A stretch of 19,348 nt of DNA from Deltaproteobacteria bacterium (GTDB lineage: Bacteria; Desulfobacterota; Syntrophorhabdia; Syntrophorhabdales; Syntrophorhabdaceae). Location of the stretch: the NCBI GenBank assembly GCA_003506795.1, contig DNYO01000233.1, forward strand, positions 1-19,348. Reading direction: 5' to 3'. A model generated the notes under the pieces. It was not told where the DNA came from. It saw only the letters and a program-made list of their open reading frames with translations, and ran no database searches. This document shows positions 15,269 to 19,348 of this stretch, in pieces. A program made the position numbers and the translations under genes. Each line of letters starts with the position of its first letter. Position 1 is the first letter of the stretch.

Positions 15269-16262
15269 ATGCCAGTAGTGCATTTCATGAATGTTGGTGA
15301 CGGTGACTGCTCGATTATCCAGCATGGAAGCGGTCGCACTACTGTTGTAGACATATGCAATGGTGGAAGCGCCACACATAAAGCTCTTTTGGAAGCGTTT
15401 GGCAGACACATCGGCATCGCCAAGACAGGTTCCGGGAACTATGGCATGCGGAAATATGCAACGGAGCCAATTTCCTATATGAAAAGGATTGGCATTTCAA
15501 AGGTATTCCGATTCATCTTGACGCATCCTGACATGGACCACATGGATGGCTTTAAGGAATTGTGCGATGAAATCGGCATTCTCAATTTCTGGGATTCTGG
15601 CGTTCGTAAGGCCAAGCCTGACTTTTCTGGGGGGAGTTACAACGAAGATGATTGGGACCATTACGTCACGGTACGTGATGGCAAATGCAGCGGCGTAACG
15701 GTCGTTACCCCCAAGGCTGGAAGCCGCCTTCAATATGCTAACCGTGGTGAGCCGGATGACCGGGGGGGACTGTCTTGATATCGTTGCGCCAGATTCTGAA
15801 CTGGTGTCCGCGGCAAATGGCGCTGGAGATCCGAATGACGCTTCATATGTTCTTGTATATCGAACGTGTGGTGGAAAAATCATATTCCCAGGAGATGCAC
15901 ACGATAACACCTGGGAATATGTATTAGACAACCACTCAAACCTAGTCGAAAACTGCGCTGTCCTGATCGCTCCACATCACGGTCGTGATTCGGACCGCTC
16001 TTTTGATTTTCTGGACGTTCTCAATCCTAAGTTGACACTATTTGGATGTGCCAACTCTGAGCATCTTGCTTACGACGACTGGAACAGCCGCAGTTTAACC
16101 CATATAACGAATAACCAAGCTGGCAATATACTCTTGAATGGCACCAACGAGGGAATCGAGGTGTACGTCGAAAATTTAAATTATGCACAAAATTACAACG
16201 GCTTTGACAATACAAAAACCCTTTGCGGGTGTTTTTACATTGGATTAGTTTCCAAGGAATGA
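15269..16262 (+). pseudogene. Second MBL-fold hydrolase, interrupted by a frameshift at a G7 run
   Basis: Two overlapping frames together make one ComEC/Rec2-like MBL protein. The first part (from ATG 15269, GAGG upstream) has VHFMNVGDGDCSII (4-17) and the metal motif THPDMDHMDG (85-94). It runs to a stop at 15776-15778. The second part, one base forward, carries IFPGDAHDNTWE and IAPHHGRDSD, the later MBL ligands, and ends at 16262. Removing one G from the run 15762-15768 joins them as RGDCLDIVAPDSE in a 330-aa protein of normal composition. The cause could be a real inactivating mutation, a sequencing error, or slippage-dependent expression. It differs clearly from the MBL protein at 11050, so it is not a simple duplicate. 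It closes the E2-E1-JAB operon. Confidence 0.75.
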
Positions 16263-16410
16263 GGAGAGCATCCTGCTGGGCAAAGAAATTGACCAACGGC
16301 TTCAACTTTATTTTCATTGCTACCCGCCGGATCACCATAGGTGTGATCGGCATTGAGCGCATCAATTGCATCCAGCGGGTGCTGTGCAGAATCGCTTAGG
16401 TAGGAGAAGA

Positions 16411-17061
16411 ATGATGACTGGCCCAAGGGGGAGCTCGGGAAAGGAAGCTTGGGCGGGGCGGATCTCGGCCGTTCAGCCTCGCATCAGGCTAACGAGGTCC
16501 TTCGATCAACGCAGCCACAGTTACCAGGGGTATGTGCTTCGCATTGATGGGATTTGCGGCGGGGATGCCGGCGAATTTCTAATCGCGGTCGGTGAAGCTG
16601 CGTACGAGAAGCACCGGTTTCAGACAGGCATGGAAATCCAGGGGCAGTCGGCCCCTGTCGATGACCCGAGGAAAGAAACAGCGACGTTTTACAAGACCAG
16701 CGGGATCAAGGTCGTCAAGAATGTGGAAAACAAGCCCTCGGCTGATCCACCGTTTCATGGCGTACCACCTGATCTGGAAACCTACCGGGCTCGGGGACAT
16801 CGTCGCCTGGATACCCGGACTTATGACGCCAAGTGCGCGACTTGTATCTGGGGCTGTCGAATGCCGGTGGAGATGATCATCGACCAGTGGAATCCGTCAA
16901 AGAAACAGTACCGGTTCGAAGCCTTTTGCTACGGCCCGAAAAGCTGCCCCATTTACCGGCCCGGGCCCGCACGCAAGGTTCCGGGTCGAAAGGGCATGTC
17001 CTACATTGAGGAGGATTGGGTAGACGAAGACGCTACTGCCCATCGAGGGCCGGATGATTGA
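16411..17061 (+). CDS. Conserved cysteine-cluster protein of unknown function
   Basis: A 216-aa protein. I chose the ATG at 16411 over an upstream in-frame ATG at 16366 because AGGAG lies just before it (16402-16406), and the 15 extra residues look like translated leader. Residues ~24-103 look beta-rich and could form an OB-like fold. A cysteine cluster follows: CATCIWGC (142-149) and FCYGPKSC (172-179), able to bind a metal or Fe-S cluster through C142, C145, C149, C173 and C179. The C-terminal part is rich in aromatic, basic and acidic residues (GRKGMSY, EEDWVDED). I have an impression that the block from CxxC to the EEDWVD segment is strongly conserved in anaerobic bacteria, but I cannot name the family. 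It is separated from the MBL operon by ~148 bp and is the last gene before the terminator. Confidence 0.65.
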   Translation: MMTGPRGSSGKEAWAGRISAVQPRIRLTRSFDQRSHSYQGYVLRIDGICGGDAGEFLIAVGEAAYEKHRFQTGMEIQGQSAPVDDPRKETATFYKTSGIKVVKNVENKPSADPPFHGVPPDLETYRARGHRRLDTRTYDAKCATCIWGCRMPVEMIIDQWNPSKKQYRFEAFCYGPKSCPIYRPGPARKVPGRKGMSYIEEDWVDEDATAHRGPDD

Positions 17062-17269
17062 GGGCTCCGGAACTTGCGACAAACTCACGACTCGACTTAC
17101 GACACACCCTTTGGTAAGGTGAGTGGGAAAATGGGGTTGTCAGGGTTTCCGTCCTACCGGGGGCCACATGCTCTTTGATAGCTCATTGAATCACAACGGT
17201 TTTCGGTTAACAGCCGGAGAACGAGAACGGTTATGAAAAGGGTTGCATACGGGGAGCCAGAAATTAAGG

Positions 17270-17308
17270 AAGGCCCGCCATGAATAAGTGGCGGGCCTTT
17301 GTTTTTTT
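17270..17308 (+). terminator. Intrinsic terminator closing the + strand block
   Basis: A perfect 11-bp GC-rich stem: AAGGCCCGCCA (17270-17280) pairs with TGGCGGGCCTT (17289-17299) around an 8-base loop. It is followed by a T-rich tract TTTGTTTTTTT (17298-17308). The T tract lies only on the + side, so it terminates rightward transcription. Confidence 0.9.
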
Positions 17309-17335
17309 GAGGGTCAATGTTGGTTTGCGAGGTTC

Positions 17336-17400
17336 TGGTCGGTAGAGTCCGCCAGAGGCGGATTAACCAGTGGGTCCGTGGTTCGAGTCCGCCCAAGACG
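17336..17400 (+). other. tRNA 3'-half-like sequence (T-arm/B-box), possible tRNA remnant
   Basis: GGTTCGAGTCC (17380-17390) matches the T-loop/B-box consensus exactly. It is preceded by GGTCGGTAGAG, which resembles a D-arm. A 6-bp hairpin TCCGCC-AGA-GGCGGA replaces what should be the anticodon arm, and I cannot fold a proper cloverleaf or acceptor stem. It looks like a degenerate or partial tRNA rather than a functional gene. Confidence 0.25.
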
Positions 17401-17451
17401 TCTCTTTCAGACGAAAAGATATCCTCCCGGTGTCAAAGGACCGGATCGAAA

Positions 17452-18873
17452 TCAGATCAGTTTATCCAGGAGCAGTTGTTTTACGGGGCTGATCTCGATA
17501 AAGGAGGCTCCGAATCTGCCTCCGAAGTTTCCTGCGATGACCACGACGAGATCGTCTTCCGTGAGGGTGCCCGACTTTAGATGGCTCTGAAGCGCCCGGT
17601 GAACGAATTCCCGGCTGCTTTGCGTCTTTTCGATAAATTCCGGGAAAACGCCGAACGAAAGGGAAAGCTGTCTCATGGTCGGTCGGTCGTAGCAATGGGC
17701 GAACACGGGCTTGCGGCCCCGAAAACCGGCCATATTGCGAATGGAAGACCCCGACGTGGTATCGGCGATGATGGCTTTGGCATTGAGTTTGATGGCGGCC
17801 TCAACAGCCGTTTTGGTGAGAAACGCGGAGCGTTCATTGGTGAGGACAACGGTCCGGGTATCATGGATATCGCTCCGCGACTTCTCGACCTCGACGGCGA
17901 CTGTGGCCATGGTGGTTACCGCTTCGACGGGATACGCCCCATGGGCCGTTTCAGCGCTTAACATGAGGGCGTCGGTTTTGCTGTAAATGGCATTGGCGAT
18001 ATCGCTGACCTCCGCCCGGGTCGGACGGGGATCATGAATCATGGAATGGAGCATCTGCGTGGCGATGATAACCGGTTTGCGCCTCGAGATACATTTATTG
18101 ATCAGCATTTTCTGAATGCCCGGAACCTTTTCATAGGGGATCTCAATGGCCAAATCGCCGCGGGCAACCATGATCCCATAGGCGTGGTCGATAATGTCGT
18201 CGATCCGGTCAACCCCTTCCTGGTTTTCGATCTTGGCGATGATTTTGATGGGGCTTCGGTGCTCGTCCAAAATGTTCTGGATGGCCAGAACATCCTCCTT
18301 GTTCCTGACAAAGGAGTGGGCGATGAAATCGATCTCTTCCCGGATCGAGAACCGGATGAACTCCTTATCCTTCTCACTGAGGGAGGGCAGTTGAAAACTT
18401 ACCCGGGGGACATTCACGCTTTTGCGCCCCTCTATCGTCCCGCCGTTCAGGGCTTCGCAGATCAGGGCGCTCCCTTTCTTCTCGCGTACCTGGAAGTCCA
18501 GAGAACCGTCGTCGATAAGGATGTGGCTTTGCAGGGGCACTTCGGCGACAAATCCTCCGTAATTGACATAAACGCAATCCCGCGTCGATCGTTTGCCGGG
18601 ATCGCCCTGGATGGTGACGAGATCGCCCTTGCCGATGCGGATTTCTTCGGATGCCTCGGTGGTTCGGACTTCCGGTCCTTTGGTGTCGATCATGACGGCA
18701 AGCCGGTCGGAAACCTGCCTGACGTTCCGGACGATTCTCAGAGCCCCCTCCATGGATTGGAAGGCGGTATTGAGCCGGACGACATCCATTCCCGCTTGAT
18801 GGAGCCTTTCAATAAATTCAACGGAGCCGATTTTGTCGGATAACGTTGCTACGATTTTGGTTTTCTTTCTCAT
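17452..18873 (-). CDS. pyk: Pyruvate kinase
   Basis: A 473-aa protein of normal length for bacterial pyruvate kinase, which converts phosphoenolpyruvate plus ADP to pyruvate plus ATP in the last step of glycolysis. Visible signatures are DTKGPEVRT (63-71), a B-domain with DDGSL (121-125), the active-site strand IIAKIENQEG with Lys214 and Glu216, MVARGDLAIEIP (235-246), and ATQMLHSMI followed by PTRAEVSDIANAIYSKTDA (284-302). The C-terminal regulatory domain is present. The usual N-loop motif 'NFSH' reads NTAF (35-38), so the residues that bind K+ and nucleotide partly differ. This is a housekeeping gene convergent with the defence block and separated from it by the terminator. The start at 18873 gives MRKKTKIVAT, the normal N-terminus. 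Confidence 0.95.
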   Translation of the reverse strand: MRKKTKIVATLSDKIGSVEFIERLHQAGMDVVRLNTAFQSMEGALRIVRNVRQVSDRLAVMIDTKGPEVRTTEASEEIRIGKGDLVTIQGDPGKRSTRDCVYVNYGGFVAEVPLQSHILIDDGSLDFQVREKKGSALICEALNGGTIEGRKSVNVPRVSFQLPSLSEKDKEFIRFSIREEIDFIAHSFVRNKEDVLAIQNILDEHRSPIKIIAKIENQEGVDRIDDIIDHAYGIMVARGDLAIEIPYEKVPGIQKMLINKCISRRKPVIIATQMLHSMIHDPRPTRAEVSDIANAIYSKTDALMLSAETAHGAYPVEAVTTMATVAVEVEKSRSDIHDTRTVVLTNERSAFLTKTAVEAAIKLNAKAIIADTTSGSSIRNMAGFRGRKPVFAHCYDRPTMRQLSLSFGVFPEFIEKTQSSREFVHRALQSHLKSGTLTEDDLVVVIAGNFGGRFGASFIEISPVKQLLLDKLI

Positions 18874-18894
18874 CGTACCCTGTCGTTTATTCGG

Positions 18895-19107
18895 TTAGGG
18901 ATGCTGCATTCGGCGTTCATATAAATACCCGCTTCTGCCCGTCTCCGCCGTTTTCTGCTTCATTTTTTCTTCAGAAAACCCGTAGGTGTCATTATATCCT
19001 TTGAAATGATCCAGGTCGATATAAATGATCGTGTATTCCGGACCCGACAGGACATCATGAATCCAGCGGTGAATCACCTTATTCCCCGTCAGGCTGGTGT
19101 CCGTCAT
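18895..19107 (-). pseudogene. GGDEF-domain fragment (truncated diguanylate cyclase-like)
   Basis: A 70-codon frame. YIIYIDLDHFK-type sequence (IIYIDLDHFKGYNDTYGFSE, residues ~27-46) is the start of a GGDEF domain, including the metal-binding Asp. SLTGNK near the N-terminus resembles the 'LTGLPGN' motif with two residues missing. After residue ~46 the sequence diverges, and the GG(D/E)EF signature is lost along with the rest of the domain. A stop codon lies in frame shortly upstream of the ATG, and no good ribosome-binding site precedes it. It is therefore a decayed fragment, not an active cyclase, lying 21 bp upstream of pyk on the same strand. Confidence 0.6.
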
Positions 19108-19232
19108 TGTTTTTGATCTATATCGGAGGAAGATATTCCAATTAAATTAAGGGATGATGAAAATTAAATGACGATTGGTTGACATCTCCTTGGTACGGGA
19201 TACGGGACGCTGTTAACTTATAAACATTCTGC

Positions 19233-19260
19233 TTGACAGGGCGGTCCAACCCTTTCTAAT
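19233..19260 (+). promoter_or_regulatory. Candidate sigma-70 promoter
   Basis: TTGACA (19233-19238), 16 bp, then TCTAAT (19255-19260). Transcription would begin at about 19267, almost at the ATG of the transposase gene (19269), implying a nearly leaderless message. This weakens the case that it serves that gene. Confidence 0.3.
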
Positions 19261-19268
19261 AGAGGGAC

Positions 19269-19348
19269 ATGCCAAGGGGATCCCGCATAGATGCAGCAGG
19301 CGCTGTCCAGCACATCATGGTTCGTGGTATCGAGCGGGCGAAGATATT
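19269..19348 (+). CDS. REP-associated tyrosine transposase (RAYT, IS200-like Y1 family), N-terminal fragment at window edge
   Basis: The first 26 codons read MPRGSRIDAAGAVQHIMVRG followed by IERAKI. This is the typical start of Y1/IS200-like RAYT proteins, which have 'RIDxPGAVxHVxxRGxER'. These single-copy HUH-type transposases act on REP palindromes. The gene is cut by the right edge, so the HUH and tyrosine motifs lie outside. AGAGGG immediately precedes the ATG. Confidence 0.8.
   Translation, partial: MPRGSRIDAAGAVQHIMVRGIERAKI

Larger units (their letters stand above)
17062..17451 (+). other. Non-coding stretch between convergent gene blocks
   Basis: No convincing gene. It contains the terminator at 17270-17308 and a tRNA T-arm-like sequence near 17371-17393. 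A 16-codon frame at 17234-17284 ends inside the terminator and is probably fortuitous. I see no structure in 17062-17230. Confidence 0.6.

Noticed and set aside
11050..16262. Calling the module type II CBASS.
   Set aside because: No CD-NTase motif (GS-x-DxD) is present in any protein in the window, and JAB is fused to E2-E1, so it is only related to CBASS.
16330..16400. A stretch (GGCATTGAGCG and GCGGGTGCTGTGCAG) resembling pieces of RAYT genes, and a GATCAC/GTGATC hairpin, as a possible transposase remnant.
   Set aside because: The matches are short, out of order relative to the RAYT at 19269 and not in one frame, so chance is not excluded.
16235..16426. A 63-codon frame on the - strand spanning the gap before the cysteine-cluster gene.
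   Set aside because: It overlaps real genes at both ends, has no ribosome-binding site and no recognisable motif.
17398..17413. Hairpin CGTCT-CTTTC-AGACG as a terminator for pyk.
   Set aside because: The stem has only 5 bp, and no T tract follows it on the - strand.
1..19348. CRISPR array.
   Set aside because: No regularly spaced repeats of 23-40 bp are seen; the only arrays are contiguous heptamers.

Overview
This is a defence-rich stretch of a moderately GC-rich bacterial chromosome. The pyruvate kinase, the GGDEF remnant, the RAYT transposase and the style of the accessory genes would fit a Desulfobacterota or deltaproteobacterial genome. That guess is weak, because the window contains no taxonomic marker. 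All genes from the left edge to about 17.06 kb lie on the + strand. An intrinsic terminator at 17270-17308 closes that block, and pyruvate kinase converges on it from the right.

Region 1 (1-10765) is a BREX-like locus. It opens with the 3' end of an OLD/RecF-type gene carrying a TOPRIM domain. Next comes a 732-aa protein that matches only the C-terminal, target-recognition half of a PglX methyltransferase; no methylase motifs are visible in it. Three short-spaced or overlapping genes follow: a HEPN-like protein, a ParA/MinD-like ATPase with a KGGVGRST P-loop, and a second P-loop ATPase. Then come PglZ (phosphatase-like core) and BrxL (AAA+ plus Lon-like domain). BrxA, BrxB and BrxC are absent from the window and could lie upstream. 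The HEPN/ParA/ATPase trio sits between the pglX-like gene and pglZ. To my recollection this is a slot where BREX loci carry nested accessory defence genes, so the trio may be a separate system.

Region 2 (10805-16262) is a second module with ubiquitin-like chemistry. It starts with an apparent N-terminal helicase remnant. A metallo-beta-lactamase (MBL) fold hydrolase with a C-terminal glycine follows, then a single 763-aa protein with E2-like, E1-like (ThiF) and JAB/JAMM peptidase domains in that order. A protein with four predicted membrane helices comes next, then a second MBL-fold hydrolase broken by a frameshift in a G7 run. The layout recalls type II CBASS (Cap2/Cap3), but no CD-NTase and no ubiquitin-like protein gene is visible. 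The natural hypothesis is that the MBL protein itself is what gets conjugated, with the membrane protein as a possible effector.

Region 3 (16411-17451) holds a 216-aa cysteine-cluster protein of unknown function, the terminator, and a short tRNA T-arm-like sequence. Region 4 (17452-19348) holds pyruvate kinase on the - strand, a truncated GGDEF fragment, and the first 26 codons of a REP-associated (IS200-like) tyrosine transposase running off the right edge.

The pglX-like gene also carries three arrays of 7-bp tandem repeats that are translated in frame. They account for a low-complexity acidic linker in the protein.
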